From the NCBI GenBank assembly GCA_016946835.1, contig JACVTC010000046.1, positions 1,097,501 to 1,157,500 on the forward strand: 60,000 nt of DNA, in the 5' to 3' direction. The notes under the pieces were generated by a model. The model searched no databases, had not been told where the DNA came from, and was given only the letters and a program-made list of their open reading frames with translations. A program made the position numbers and the translations under genes. Numbering within the stretch: position 1 is the stretch's first letter; every line of letters begins with the position of its first letter. This document shows positions 41,810 to 56,407 of this stretch, piece after piece. The stretch is from Neocallimastix lanati (nom. inval.). Taxonomy: Eukaryota; Neocallimastigomycota; Neocallimastigomycetes; Neocallimastigales; Neocallimastigaceae.

Positions 41810-42117
41810 CAGAGATGAATGATGTAGAATCAAGTACAGATTCTGATAATAGTAACGAAGTATATATATAATATTAATACTAAAAACAATAGGACTAGTG
41901 TTATTAATAATAGTAATAGTATTGATAGTAAAAATAGAAATATTAGTGATAGTAAAAATAATAGTTTCATTACTAATATAGTGGTGAATAGGTCAAATGA
42001 TAATAATCGTGTAAATATTAGTAATTTTCTGAATGAGTGTGTAAAATATGTATATGACAATGGTACTGATTATATAACTTCCTTCTTGGTGGATGAGATG
42101 CGAACATTATTGACTTA
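41810..42117 (+). pseudogene. Broken Asn/Ser-rich frame, unidentified
   Basis: ATG at 41816 opens MNDVESSTDSDNSNEVYI and stops at once. One frame over it continues NTKNNRTSVINNSNSIDSKN, then a non-repetitive end (NFLNECVKYVYDNGTDYITS, FLVDEMRTLLT) to a TAA at about 42115-42117. The sensible C-terminus suggests a former gene, perhaps part of the mobile element just upstream. Family unknown. Confidence 0.4.
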
Positions 42118-42125
42118 AATTTTAG

Positions 42126-42176
<51 letters not shown>

Positions 42177-42187
42177 AATGGGATGGG

Positions 42188-42385
42188 ATGGGATGGGATG
42201 TTTCGTTTAAGAACCAGATCAATTCTGGTGAATATTCTAAAACACACATTCTTGGTGCCATCTGTGGCTCTCTTTACAAGAAATTATACCTAGAGCTAAT
42301 ACTCCCGACAAGGGTTGCTATCCTGACGGTATTGACACAAATTAACCCAAGGAGCGTCAACGCTGAAACCATTAAGACAGGCTAA
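42188..42385 (+). pseudogene. Short open fragment of mixed composition, probably from a mobile element
   Basis: 65 codons of normal composition (KNQINSGEYSKTHILGAICG, then LYKKLYLELILPTRVAILTV and NPRSVNAETIKTG) follow a 50-base A run and a GGGAT repeat. Mixed-composition text continues to about 42500 with stops. No start context or recognised domain. Its placement right after LINE remains suggests transposon origin, but I cannot name it. Confidence 0.35.
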
Positions 42386-42693
42386 CATGGTCAATATCTC
42401 TGAAGGAGAAGACTTCATAATTTCTTTCAGAGAGTCAATTTAAGCCCTAATCCAAGATATGAAATACTTTTATAAGAGAGATCTTTTAATTTGGAAGTGA
42501 AATTCATTGCCTATGAACTTTTTCTGAAGTTATTTATTCACTTTATTTTAAATATTACTTTTATTTCACATTATTATTTAAAATAATATTTAAAAATATC
42601 ATGAGGTTCTAATTAGACAAATAATATTTATTTTTTTTTTATTAATTCTGTGTTTTTTTTTTCAAATAAAAAAAAATATTCATGTAATTAATA

Positions 42694-42802
42694 GGGCATT
42701 TCGCCATATGGAAAATTATTAAATGAATAAATAAATAAATAAAATTAAATATTATTAATAGTGATATATATATTTTTTAAAGGTAAATATTTAAATATTA
42801 AA

Positions 42803-42840
<38 letters not shown>

Positions 42841-43622
42841 CATAAATAGATATCTTTACAGATATTTATTTAAATAAATAAATAGTATATAATTGATAAA
42901 TTATAAATAATAAAATAAATAATAATATAAACAGTATAGTAATAATTACAAAATGATTATCATTAATAATAATTATTATTATTTACAAATATATATATAT
43001 ATATATAAATGAATTAATAAAAATAATATCTAAGTACTTTAGAAAAATAATAAAAAAAGGTTTTCTTATAGCATTTTATGCTATAAATTAATAATAAATA
43101 ATATATAATAAATAATATATAAATAATATAAACTATAGCAATAATTACAGAAGCATCAATAATAATATTTTTATAAAAAAATGAAAACAATAATAATAGT
43201 TATTAAATATTAAAATAAATATAAATGAATTAAAATTGTAATATATAAATTTTTATAATTAAAAATATATTAAAATATATATATATATATATAATTAAAA
43301 ATATATATTATTAAAATTAATCATTAAAATATTTAATTTAGAAACTTTTATTAAAAAAAAAAAAAAGGAAAAAAATCAAGAAATTGAAATAAGCAAAACT
43401 AAATAGAGGAAAAAAATCAAGTTATTTTAAACAGAAAATATAAGTTTAACCTTTCATCTAAAAGGAAAAACAATTCAAAAAAAAAATTATAAATGCACTA
43501 AATATAAAGCATTAAATAAATGATCATTTTTAAAAAACATATTTTGAATTTTTATTTATCTATTCGTTCATTCATTTATCTATATCAATACACCACTTGA
43601 TGAAATGCAATTTGGCGAAATT
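42694..43622. mobile_element. Second, longer member of the GCATTTCGCCA foldback family
   Basis: Left edge GCATTTCGCCATATGGAAAA (42696) and the text to about 42765 match 15273-15345. The right edge, from about 43550 through CACTTGATGAAATGCAATTT (43593) to GGCGAAATT, matches 15375-15440 in the same order. The ends are inverted relative to each other, as in the shorter element. The interior (about 780 bp) is AT-rich, unrelated and non-coding. No clear target duplication could be placed, so the left end may be truncated. Confidence 0.5.
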
Positions 43623-43631
43623 TTTTCAATA

Positions 43632-43638
43632 TTAAATC

Positions 43639-43694
<56 letters not shown>
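43632..43694 (+). repeat. (AAT)n microsatellite
   Basis: About 20 AAT units directly after the right edge of the foldback element. Confidence 0.9.
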
Positions 43695-43766
43695 TATATA
43701 AAGAGGGAGAGGAGGAAGGGGAGGACATTAACATTAACTTACCTATAACCCTAACCACCATATTCC

Positions 43767-43805
<39 letters not shown>

Positions 43806-43975
43806 TCTTGTGAGGAAAAACCTTTGGAAAATGGTTAATAAGGGTGAGTTTGAATTAAGGAGGCTTATTGTATGCTAGTCCATAGACTAATAACCAAGAT
43901 AGAATCTGGTTCTCAGGGAATACCTTTGGAAAATGGTCAATAAGGGTGGGATCGAACCAAAGCGCCTTAAATTTT
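43690..43975. other. Mixed-composition island with a 28-bp direct repeat and B-box-like motif
   Basis: cctttggaaaatggttaata (43821-43848 overall) recurs at 43923-43950 with two changes. After the second copy the minus strand reads GGTTCGATCCC (43948-43958), a perfect match to an RNA polymerase III B box. No tRNA fold is possible around it and no A box was seen. It may be a fragment of a tRNA-derived SINE. Confidence 0.35.
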
Positions 43976-44257
43976 AAAGAAAAAAAAAAATTTAAAAAAA
44001 AAAAAAAAATCTTTTTTTTTTTTTTTTTATTTTTTGTTTTTATATTTAAATTAAACTAAATAAAATACAAATTATTATTATTAATTAATTAAAATTAATA
44101 TAGTCACATCACTATTTAATTTTATTCAATTAATTTTATACAATTATTTAATTAATTAATTAACTAATAATTAAATTATTAATTCATCTATTTATTTATT
44201 TATTTATTCATTCATTCATTTATTCATTTACATTTTAATTTATTTATATCTACAGTT

Positions 44258-44391
<134 letters not shown>

Positions 44392-44809
44392 TCGGCAAGC
44401 TCACACTAAAATGTCACACTCCCTAAATTCCTTAACAATAGTCTTGAAAGAAGAATGGGTTGATACGGCATAAAGTAATTTATTCAAGGTTAAAAATAAC
44501 ATCGTTTGAGTTTGTAAACAAATGTTTTTCACAACAAACAAAAACTATCAAATAACTTAAATATTTTTTGTATTAAATTACTGTTACTATTAATATAATT
44601 TATACTTTTTTTTTTATTACTATTATTATTATTATTAACCATTTAAGATTTCAGTTTCAAATTCTTGAAAATTCATTTTAATTATTATTATTATTTATTA
44701 TTTAAATTTTAAAATATATATATATATATAATATTTAATATAAAACAATATACTAATACCATGCCATATTATTATAGTATAATTCAAAATATTGAAGTCC
44801 TTTTTTTTT

Positions 44810-45120
44810 TTTAGACTGAGATTAACGAAAAGGAGAAGACAATAGGACTTCCAAATCTCTCCCTTAAACATATCAGATTCTCAATGAATTCTTTGCCCAC
44901 ACCATTATGGCGTAGAGGAGGACCTCTTTCTAAGTTCTAAACAAGGCTAATATAAAAAGACATTCCCCATACGCCGCTCTTATACGACGAACTTCTTTTG
45001 AGAGGATGAAACTCATCCCCGGGTATAAATTCAGGAAGTAATCGTGGGTTCAATCCGGAAACTTTATGGGTGCTTTACTCCCACCAAGACAAAGAACTTG
45101 AAACTGGAAAAGACTTTTAA
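44810..45120. other. 300-bp island of balanced composition, unidentified
   Basis: Far richer in G and C than its surroundings (e.g. catccccgggtataaattc, ccatacgccgctcttatac). The plus strand reads KEKTIGLPNLSLKHIRFSMN then LPTPLWRRGGPLSKF before a stop, and the minus strand has similar short frames. None is convincing. GGTTCAATCC (about 45049) resembles a B box. It is a likely relic of a mobile element, class unknown. Confidence 0.35.
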
Positions 45121-45190
45121 AATTTATAACAATTTTTAAAAACAATATATATATATATAAATATAAAAATTGAATAGTTAATGATTATGG

Positions 45191-45739
<549 letters not shown>

Positions 45740-46529
45740 TATTTATCTTATAAATTATATCCTATATTATTTTAAATTTTATATTTATATTTTTTAAAGT
45801 TTTTTTTTTTTTTTTAATTCCTTTTAAATTGAAATTTAGTTTTTTATTTTTTATTTTTTTAATTTTAATTTCTTTGTTTAAAAAATTTTTAATATATTTT
45901 ATATAATTTTAAATTTTAATTATTCAATATCATTTATAATTTTTTTTCTTTTTGAAATATAGAAAATTCTATTGATACATTAATTTAAATATATATTTTT
46001 TTTAGAAAATTAAAAAAAATTGTAAATTCGTATATTAATAGTGATAATTCAGTTATAAAATATTAATAAAAATAAATAAATAAATAATAATAAAAAAATT
46101 AATTAATTAATTAATTAATTAATAAAATATTAATAAATAAATAAATAATAAAATAAATAAATGATAATATGAATAATGTTAATATAATTTCAAAAATATT
46201 TTAAAAATTTTTTTAAAAGTCACTTAAATAAAATATAAAAAAAAAGTTTATAAAAAAAAAACTATATATATATATATTTATATATTTATATATATTTTAA
46301 ATAAAATTCAATATATATAATAATAACAATAGTAATAGTAATAATCATAAAAGTAATATTAATTAATATTAGTAATTATTATTATTAAAGGAAAAATACT
46401 CTTTAAATATACCTTTTCTTCTTAGTTCGTTCTAAGAAAGAAAGGAAGAAAGAAAGAAAGAAAGAAGGAAGGAAGAAAAAAATTAAAAAAAAAAAAAAAA
46501 AAAGAGAGTAATAAATCAAAAAAAAAAAT

Positions 46530-46565
<36 letters not shown>

Positions 46566-46575
46566 AGTAATAAAT

Positions 46576-46627
<52 letters not shown>

Positions 46628-47979
46628 AGAGAGAAAGAATAAAGAATAAAATATATATATATATATTATTATCTTTATTATTATTAAAGTTTAAATTTGG
46701 AAAAAAAAAATTCAACTATTAAGGGTTTAATGCACTTTATCAAGAACTTCTTATTTATTTTTAACTATTGCTTTTAGTTTCTACTAGTTTTTATAAAAAC
46801 TAATTATTTTTTTAAATAAATGAAAAAAAAAAATCTACTATTAAGGGCTTAATGAACTTTATCAAAACTTTTTTATCTTTTTTTAAGTTGACTATTTTTT
46901 TATTATTATTAATTACTATACTTTAAAATAAAAAAAAAAAAAAAAAAAAAAAAACTTTCATAATTATTATAATAGAAATTAATTATATTGTAAATAAAAA
47001 AAAAAGTTTATTCATATCTATCTTTGTAAAATATTAAATAAACTAATATCAATATCAATATGTATTATTAATATTTTTACTATAATTATTATTAATTTTA
47101 TTTTTATTAGATATATGTATACTTATTTGAATTGTTATTATTATTATTAGTATTATTAGTTTTTTTTAAAAAAAAATAGATACCTACGGATGCTTTATAG
47201 TCTTAAAAAAAATATTAAAATAATGGCTATAGATCAATAGATAGATTGATATACGAATATATACAAATCATAAAAGTTCTGTAAAGGTTTATGATAGAAA
47301 AATATATATATATATATAATTTTAGACTATTTTATTATGTGAAATAGTGAATGCATTGATTAATAATTATTAGTAAATAAAAAATTAGTTAATACTATAT
47401 ATATATATATTTTTAAAGGTACATATATTTATTTTCGTAACTCTATTAAAATATGTTGTTTATATTGGTATATATTTTTATTAATAAATATATATGTATA
47501 TATTTCGAAAAAAAAAAAAAAAATATATTATTTTAACGTAATATTTCCAAGATACTGTTAATAAAAAACCAATTATTTTTTAATTATGTAATCTTTTTTT
47601 AGTGTTTATTAAGAATTTTATTAGAAAAAAGAGGTTATTCACATATTAAGTTTTCATCTGTCCTTTGATTAAAAAAAAAAAAAAAACCAAAAACATCTAC
47701 AAAAAATAATAATGGGTTAGGATATAAAATATAAAATAGGTAAATTATAACCCTTTCAGAGTCTTTAAAAAAAAATAAAAAAAAAAAAAGCATTCTATTT
47801 TATATTTTAATAAGAAAAAATATATATATAATAGAAATATAATTAAATGATAAAATTAAAAATAAAATAAAGTAATTATAATCAAAAGAATTCATGAAGG
47901 GAAATTAAAAAAAAAAAAAAAAGAAAAATGTTATTAGTTATTAGTGTATTATAATATTAATTATATATATATATTAACT

Positions 47980-48010
<31 letters not shown>

Positions 48011-48172
48011 TTATTAAAATTATATTATTAATGTAAATTGATAAAAGAATATGTTTCTTAGCATTTGCAAAAAAAATGATCAAAATGATTTACTTATTTT
48101 TTTTTAACCAAAAGTATCAATTCTAATAATTAAAATGAAATTTAAATTAAGAACTGCTATTGTTTAGACTCT

Positions 48173-48225
<53 letters not shown>

Positions 48226-48308
48226 TTACTATAATAATCATAATATTTAATTATTACTACTACTATTACTTCTACTACTTCTACTTCTACTAATACTACT
48301 TGAATAAT

Positions 48309-48354
48309 AATAATATACTATAATAATATTTAATTATTATTATAGTATATTATT
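48309..48354. other. Perfect 19-bp AT hairpin
   Basis: AATAATATACTATAATAAT at 48309-48327 with its exact reverse complement at 48336-48354, loop 8 nt. It lies among AAT/TAC triplet repeats, so it may be a by-product of AT composition, but the central ATACTATA/TATAGTAT core is specific. Confidence 0.6.
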
Positions 48355-48949
48355 ATGATTATTATTATTCTATTTGACCAAAAGGAAAACAATTAATTAT
48401 TACTACTACTAATTATAATGTATTGTTATCATCATAATCATAGTAATACTATTACTACTACTAATAATATATATAATAATCATCTTATAATAAAATATTA
48501 TTGTTCATTATTTATAAAGATGTTTATTTCATTATTTAATTAATTATTGTATACTTTTTATAATATTAAACATCATTACATAATCATTTTGTATAATATT
48601 AATAATTAATTTTCGTATCTATATAAATAAATATTATTCCTTTAAAAAAATAAGGTTAAATTTAAAGATATATGTATGTTACATAGAAACAAAAAAACAA
48701 AAACAAAAAAACAAAACAAAAACTTAAAACCTAAAAAAAAAAGTAAATTATGATTTTGTACATAAAATTTAATTCTTAATTTTTATTTTTATAATATTTT
48801 TTTTATCAAAGAATCAAATTTTAGTATAAAAGGATTCATATATTAATGATTAATATTTAAATTAATTTTTGATCATTTTGATATGTAATTTGAATAACAT
48901 AATTATTATTATTATTTATACTTTTTTTACTATTATTATTTATTATTTA

Positions 48950-49441
48950 ATATTTATTATTTATTTATTACTTATTATTTATTATTTATTATTTATTATT
49001 TAATATTTAATATTTAATATTTAATATTTATTACTTATTATTTATTATTTATTTATTTATTATCTATTATTTATTATTTATTATTTATTATTTATTATTT
49101 ATTATTTATTATTTATTATTTATTATTTATTATTTATTATTTATTATTTATTATTTATTATCTATTATTTATTATTTATTATTTATTATTTATTATTTAT
49201 TATTTATTATTTATTATTTATTATTTATTATTTATTATTTATTATTTATTATTTATTATTTATTATTTATTATTTATTATTTATTTATTTATTTATTATT
49301 TATTATCTATTATTTATTATTTATTATCTATTATTTATTATTTATTATCTATTATTTATTATTTATTATTTATTATTTATTATTTATTATTTATTATTTA
49401 TTATTTATTATTTATTATTTATTATTTATTATTTATTATTT
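48950..49441 (+). repeat. TTTATTA heptanucleotide array
   Basis: About 60 copies of a 7-bp unit with occasional variants (TCTATTA, extra TTTA) that recur in groups near 49300-49350, suggesting higher-order copying. Confidence 0.93.
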
Positions 49442-50470
49442 AGTATTCAAATTATTAATTATTTATTTTGGATAAAGTTGATAATTTTTGATATTTTATT
49501 ACTTTATTCTTAAACAATAATTAATAATAATTAATGGAATAAAAAAAAAGTTTTTTATTTTAAATTTCCAAAAATATTTTAAAATTTTAAATTTTTTAAA
49601 TTTTTTAAAAATTTTAAATATTATTAATATTTAATATTATTAATAACTTTTTTTTTTTTTCTTCTTATATTAAAATTTATGATTATTTATATATTATATT
49701 ATATTATATTATATTATATATAAATATTTGTTTATTTGTTTGCTATTTGTTTGTTTCACAAAAAATTTTTTGTACTACCTCAAATTATTTTTTTTTCCTT
49801 ATTTTATTATTTTTTTATATTTTCCTAAATTTAAATTTCATTTTTTTTTTTATCATCTCTATATTTTATTCGTCTATTCATAGATTTTATAGTTTGAAAA
49901 AATATATGTATATATAAATATATATTTAAATACATATATATAATTAATAATTAATAATTAATAATTATGATTAAGACTTTCATTGAAGCCTTAATATATA
50001 TAAAATTATATAAAATTTCAGTTTTTATATATATATACTTATTTATTTATAATTATTTATAAAATATTAAATGATAAATACTTATTGTTTGTTTGTTCGT
50101 TAGTTCGCATTATTAAATTTTTATTTATTTATTTATTTTAATCAATTTTTTAATCATTTTTTTTATCAATTTCCGACCGATTACTTTTGATTTCATATTA
50201 ATAATAATAATAATTAATCATAAATAAATAATAAATAATAATAATAATAATAATAATTAATTATAAATAAATAATAATAATAAATCATAATAATATTTTT
50301 ATCATTGATGATCAATGTGAATCTAAAAGTTTCCGATACTTTTTTTTTTTTAATTTTTTTCTTTTTAAAATATTATATAAATAAGGAAAAAAAATAATAA
50401 TAATATTAAAAAAAAAAGATATTGATTATAAGATAATAATTGAAATAATGATGATTCTTATTTCATTTAA

Positions 50471-50508
<38 letters not shown>

Positions 50509-51177
50509 AAATGTTAATTAATATTGTTAATATTATAATTATTTATTTTTTTTTTTAATCAATACTTTTTTTTATAGTATTAAATAAAATTAATACATAA
50601 ATAACATTACTAATACATACAAATATATATTTATATATATATGTATATATTTATAAAATAAAATAAAAAAGAAAAGGTCAAATTTGATTCATTATCTTGA
50701 TAATAAAAGTTCACAAAAAAGATTGTATTACATTATATAAAATAATTGTATATTTAAAAAAAAAATAATTCACATACACTCAATTATACATACATACATC
50801 CATACACATATATATATACACATATATATATACATAAATAAATATATATAAATATATATAAATTTTTATATAGATAAATATATATATAAATAAAAAGATA
50901 AAATATTAGTATAAAGAAATTATGAAAGCTTTAAATGATTAAATAAGTTTTATTTCATCATTAAAAAAAGACTATTAATAATATTTTTTAAAAAAAAATA
51001 ATATTAATTAGTATTTATTCACAATAAATCACTTTAATTATTTACTAAAGTTAGCAAACTTTAAAAGAAAAGAAAACAAAAAAAAAAAGAGAAACTTTTT
51101 TAAAACTATTTTGATTAAAGAAATGTATTAGAAAAAATTTTATAATTTTTTATATATATATATATATAATAAAATAA

Positions 51178-51430
51178 AATAAATTAATTAGTAGAATATA
51201 AATATAAAGTACAGATTGAATAAAATAAAATAAAATAAAATAAAATAAAATAAAATAAAATAAAATAAAATAAAATAAAATAAAATAAAATAAAATAAAA
51301 TAAAATAAAATAAAATAAAATAAAATAAAATAAAATAAAATAAAATAAAATAAAATAAAATAAAATAAAATAAATAGTAGAAATATAAATATGAAGTACA
51401 GATTGAATAAAATAAAATAAAATAAAAATT
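51178..51430 (+). repeat. Second locus of the (AAATA)n / 31-bp unit family
   Basis: An AAATA array (about 51215-51372) is bounded by two 31-bp-type units, at 51190-51218 (TAGTAGAATATAAATATAAA) and 51374-51404, each ending AGTACAGATTG. Same module as 22063-22860, about 28 kb away. Confidence 0.9.
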
Positions 51431-51965
51431 CATTGGATATCCTAATATATAAATATAAAATAGATAAATGTAGATATAATAAGGCATATTTTTATGTGCA
51501 TATAATTTAGTTTAGTATTTTCATATTCCATGTTCCAATATTGATTATTGTATTAACAGAAATAAAAATAAAAATAAAAATAATGAAAATAATGAAAGAA
51601 ATGAAAATGAAAATATAAAAGAAAGTAATGGTAATTTGTTGTAACAAAAGAAAGAAAGAAAAAAAAAAAAAAAAGGTTTTTTTTTTAAACCATTTTAATT
51701 TACAATATACATTAATTCGTCATATCGACTTTATATTATTCTATATGGTTATATGATTATATGATTACATTTATATATTGTGTATATATTTATATTATTT
51801 AAAATTTTTAGAAACCACACTTTTCTTTTCTTTTCTTTATATTTATAGTTACAGTTAAAGTTACAGTTAATTATTATATCTATCTATTTATATTATTATT
51901 AATATTATTTGTGATAAAAATTCAACAATAAATTTTAATTGGTTCAATTTCGGTGATAAAATTTA

Positions 51966-51997
<32 letters not shown>

Positions 51998-53001
51998 AAT
52001 TTTATTAATAATTTTTTAATATTTATAATATTTTTGGTAATTTTTTTTTTTTTGATATTGATATTGTACTTATTGAGTAGAAAATATCATCAAATATCAA
52101 ATGATATATAATATTTATTTATTTATTTATTATTCAATTATTTATTATTCAATTATTTATTATTAATTAATAGACATTCTTTTTGTTATTTATTAATTAT
52201 TTAATTATTTATTTAATTTATTATTTCTTATTTAATTATTTATTATATATTAATAAATACTCTTATTATTAATTTTATTATTATTCAATTATTTATTCTT
52301 TATTTTTCAATTATTCTTTATTTATTTACCAATTCATCATTTAATCATACCATCATTAATTAGGTTAATTATACCTTATCCTATCCTATTCAAATATAAA
52401 CTATTTTAAGTTTTTGTATGTTTTAAAAGGTTTATTTTATTTTATTTTATTTTTATTTTATTTTATTTTTTATTTTTAATTTTTTTATTTTTATTTTCAT
52501 TAATTATTGATAAAAACTAAAACAAAAATAAAGTTTTTTTATTTTATTTTAAAAAAAAAAAACTTTATTGTCATTGGCCATTAAAATTTTATTTTATTTT
52601 ATTATTATGGAATACAGAAGTTTATAAAACAAAAAAAAACAAAAAAAAAAAAATAAAAAAAAAATAAAAAATTAATTATGACTTTATTATTATTAAATTA
52701 TATAAATAGTTTGAACTATCTATATTATTTATTATTATTTATTATTTATAATTTATTATTTATTTTAGTACATATTATTATTTACTATTGTAATTTATTA
52801 CTAATTATTTATTATTATAAAAGAGTCTAACTTCATTTCGAATTATGTTTTATTTTTATTTTTATTAATTCTAATTTTAATTATTTTATTTGCATTATAT
52901 TTTTTTGTTTTCCACTTAATTATTGCATTCTTTTTAGTATATATTTATTATTATTATTATTATTTTTAAACATGAAAATATGTAATCTCTCTCTCTCTCT
53001 C

Positions 53002-53032
<31 letters not shown>

Positions 53033-54232
53033 TCTGTTATTTAATCATACAAAATAAATAATGGAAATAATTTATTGTAAAAACATTTAGTTTCATTTTT
53101 TTTTTCCTATATTAGCAATAACGAAATAGTAAAACAAAAAAATTTTATTTATATTCTATATAATGTTTTAGGGTAAAATTGGTTATGTTTTATTATCAAT
53201 ACGGTATTATTCATTGTTCATTATTTATATATTTTTTAATTCTTTTATTATTTATTATTCAATTATTTATTTGCAATTATTATTTATTATTTATTATTTA
53301 TTATTCATTTAATTATTATTCGATCATTGTTACTATTCAATATTAATATGCAAATTATTCCATACAAAAAAGGTGTATGAATAAATTAAAAGGTGAACCA
53401 TACAATTACAAATTATGTATTTACATTTTAATATATTAATACATTTATAATTATTATTTGGAGTAATACTCTCTTGAGATTAAAAAGATTGTTTTTGTGA
53501 TGGTGGAGATGATTATTTATCTATTATTTATCTATTATTTATTTATTTATCCATTTATTTATCTATTTTTTAACATTTATTATTAAACTGTTTATTACTT
53601 AATTTTTATTTGTTTATTATTTATTCTTTATTTGTTTATTCTTTTAGTTATCAAAATTTGTATTGATAAACATCTATCGAGTTAAAATTACTGATATATT
53701 AACATATAATATATTAAAATGCAATATATTATTTATTTTTTTTTTTACTATTTATTTTTTTAATTTGTTATAATAGTTTATGTTTAATATTAAAATATAT
53801 GAAAATTAAAAAAAAGTACTTTCCTTATAGATAAAGTAACCATTAACCATAATATAAATAAATAAATAATATTAATAAATAAATAAATAAACTTTATAGT
53901 TAATAAAAAATCATAAATAAATAAATTTTTTTATTTTTTTTATTATCATTTATTTATTATCATTTATTTATTATTTATTTATTTAAATAATTGAATAATA
54001 AATAATAAATAATAATAAATAAATAATAATAAATAAGTAAAAATAAATAAATAATAATAAAAAACTAAAAAATTATAATCAAAATAATCAAAATTCTTTA
54101 TTTAAATTATATATTAAATTACATTCCATTATATAAATAAAATAAACATATTTATATAAATATATTGAATGATTTATATGATTTATATTAATATACTAAA
54201 ATAAATAAATAAAATATTAAATATATAAAAAA

Positions 54233-54233
54233 G

Positions 54234-54312
<79 letters not shown>
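54233..54312 (+). repeat. (AAAT)n microsatellite
   Basis: About 20 units of AAAT; similar arrays in TTTA orientation lie at 26577-26680 and 40432-40640. Confidence 0.93.
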
Positions 54313-55564
54313 AAAAATTGATTATTTTTTATTTAAATTTTTTTAAATTTTTTTATTTTTTTTTTTCATTATTTTATAAATTAATCAGAATTTTGGTTTT
54401 CTCCTTTTCTCCTTAATTATATTAATTCCATGGTTAAAAGATATACGAAATTCTGTAATTTATGCCGTAATTAACTTTATATTTAATAATAATAATAATA
54501 ATAATAGTAAAAGTTTATTTACTTCATTTAAAAAATACAAAGTTTATATGAAGTAATTTAAATATAGTTAAGGTTATAGTGAAAAAGTAAATTTATATAT
54601 ATATATATATATACATAAAATAGTTAATATTTAAATTTTAGATTAAAAAAAAAAAAAAAAAAAAGATTTCAAATCAAAAAATCAAATATTAAAAAAACAA
54701 CCATAAAGACCATAAAGCAACCACAACCACAACCACAACAAAAAAAAGAGGGATCAAGAACAAAAAAATTTTTTTTAATATTTATATTGGTAATTTTTTT
54801 TTTTTTTTAATTTTTATTTTAATTTTTTAATATTAATATTAATATTAATTTGTTTCCGAATTTCCGAATTAGAAATGATACATCAACGAATAACAATTAA
54901 TTATAATTGTCAAAAGATTGGTTAATCCTATTAACCTTTTCTATTTTATTTACTTTAACTTTTTTATTTTAATATTATATAATTTCATTATTTACTGTTA
55001 TTTTTATTTTAATATTATATAACTTCATTATTTTTATTTGTATTTTTATTACTATTAAATACCTTTATTACTATATGTAACTTTACCATAAATCTCTAAA
55101 TTATATTTTATTTTATATTATTTAATTTAATCTTTTTTTTTTTTTTTATTTTAATTTCTATTTTTGTTTTAATATATTAAAATTTAACAATAAAATATCT
55201 TTACAATATTTAATAAATAGATAAAAAAATAAAAAAAAAAGATTAACAAATAATTTTTTAATAATGTAATTTGTTTTATTGGTAGAAAATTTATTTTATT
55301 TTATTATCATTTTATTTTATTTTATTTTTATTTTATTTCTTTTTATAAAATTTACCTGATTTTGTATTTTATATTTTATTTATTTTTTTATTATTTTATA
55401 ATTATTTATTATTATTTAATTATAATTATCTATTTTTTTTTATTTTTTTATTTTTTTTTATTTTTTATTATTATTTTGTATTACTCACCATTTTTAATTA
55501 TATTTTAAATTAATTATATTTTTAAATTATTTATAAAATTGATTAATAATTAGTAATAAGTCAA

Positions 55565-55641
55565 TTGTGATTTTTATGAAAAAAATTTTTTTTTTTTTCA
55601 TTTTGAAAAATTTGGTAAATACCAAAAAATAAAAATCACAA
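55565..55641. other. Nested hairpins
   Basis: Outer arms TTGTGATTTTTAT (55565-55577) and ATAAAAATCACAA (55629-55641) are perfect reverse complements. Inside is a short TTTGGTA-AA-TACCAAA hairpin (about 55610-55626). No gene is adjacent. Confidence 0.55.
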
Positions 55642-55752
55642 ATCTTAAAAATTATAGTTTTATATCTATTATAGAATAAATTTATCTTATTAAACTTAAA
55701 AATTGATTGATATATATATTCATATATATAAAAAAGAGATTTTGTTAAAATG

Positions 55753-55796
<44 letters not shown>

Positions 55797-56371
55797 TATA
55801 TTAAAGTTTAATTTTTTTTTTTTTTTGATTTTAAAGACATATCAAAAATTAAAGATACGTATATACATTTTTTATTTTTATTTGTATTTTTAAATAATTA
55901 ATTAATCTTATTTATTTATTTATTTATTATTATTATTATTGTTGTTGTTACATATGTGCATCAATATTTATTTATGCTGGTAGCATATTTTTTTCTCTAA
56001 TTAATAATTAAAGTTTGCAAATACGTGTTTAAAAAGAAACGTATTCTTTATTGTAATCCTTGCCATAATACATAAATCCATAATAGGTAGAAATTTTTAT
56101 AGGATTGGTATCTGCCATTTTTATTTTTTTTAAATTTTATATTTAACTCAGACCTCCCATCATTTTTTTTCCCTTTTAATGTTGTTAATTAAGTTAATAT
56201 TGAATTAAAAAGATTAAATAAGTAAATATTAAATATATATATATATATATAACTATATTATATAGAAATTAAAATGAAATTATTTATACTTTTAGTAAAG
56301 GTGATAATAGTTATAATCATATCAATATATATAAATATATTTGAAAAATATTACTATAATTGGCTGCTAAA

Positions 56372-56407
<36 letters not shown>

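Noticed and set aside
41830-42060. Minus-strand 76-codon hydrophobic frame
   Set aside because: Antisense shadow of the Asn/Ser-rich plus-strand relic, which has the more protein-like C-terminus.
43940-43962. tRNA gene at the GGTTCGATCCC motif
   Set aside because: No T-stem pairing, acceptor stem or anticodon arm can be drawn around it.
48950-49441. Telomere-like array
   Set aside because: The 7-bp unit TTTATTA has no G-rich strand and lies internal to the window.
51188-51487. Minus-strand Phe/Tyr/Ile/Leu-rich frame
   Set aside because: Translation of the second (AAATA)n locus.
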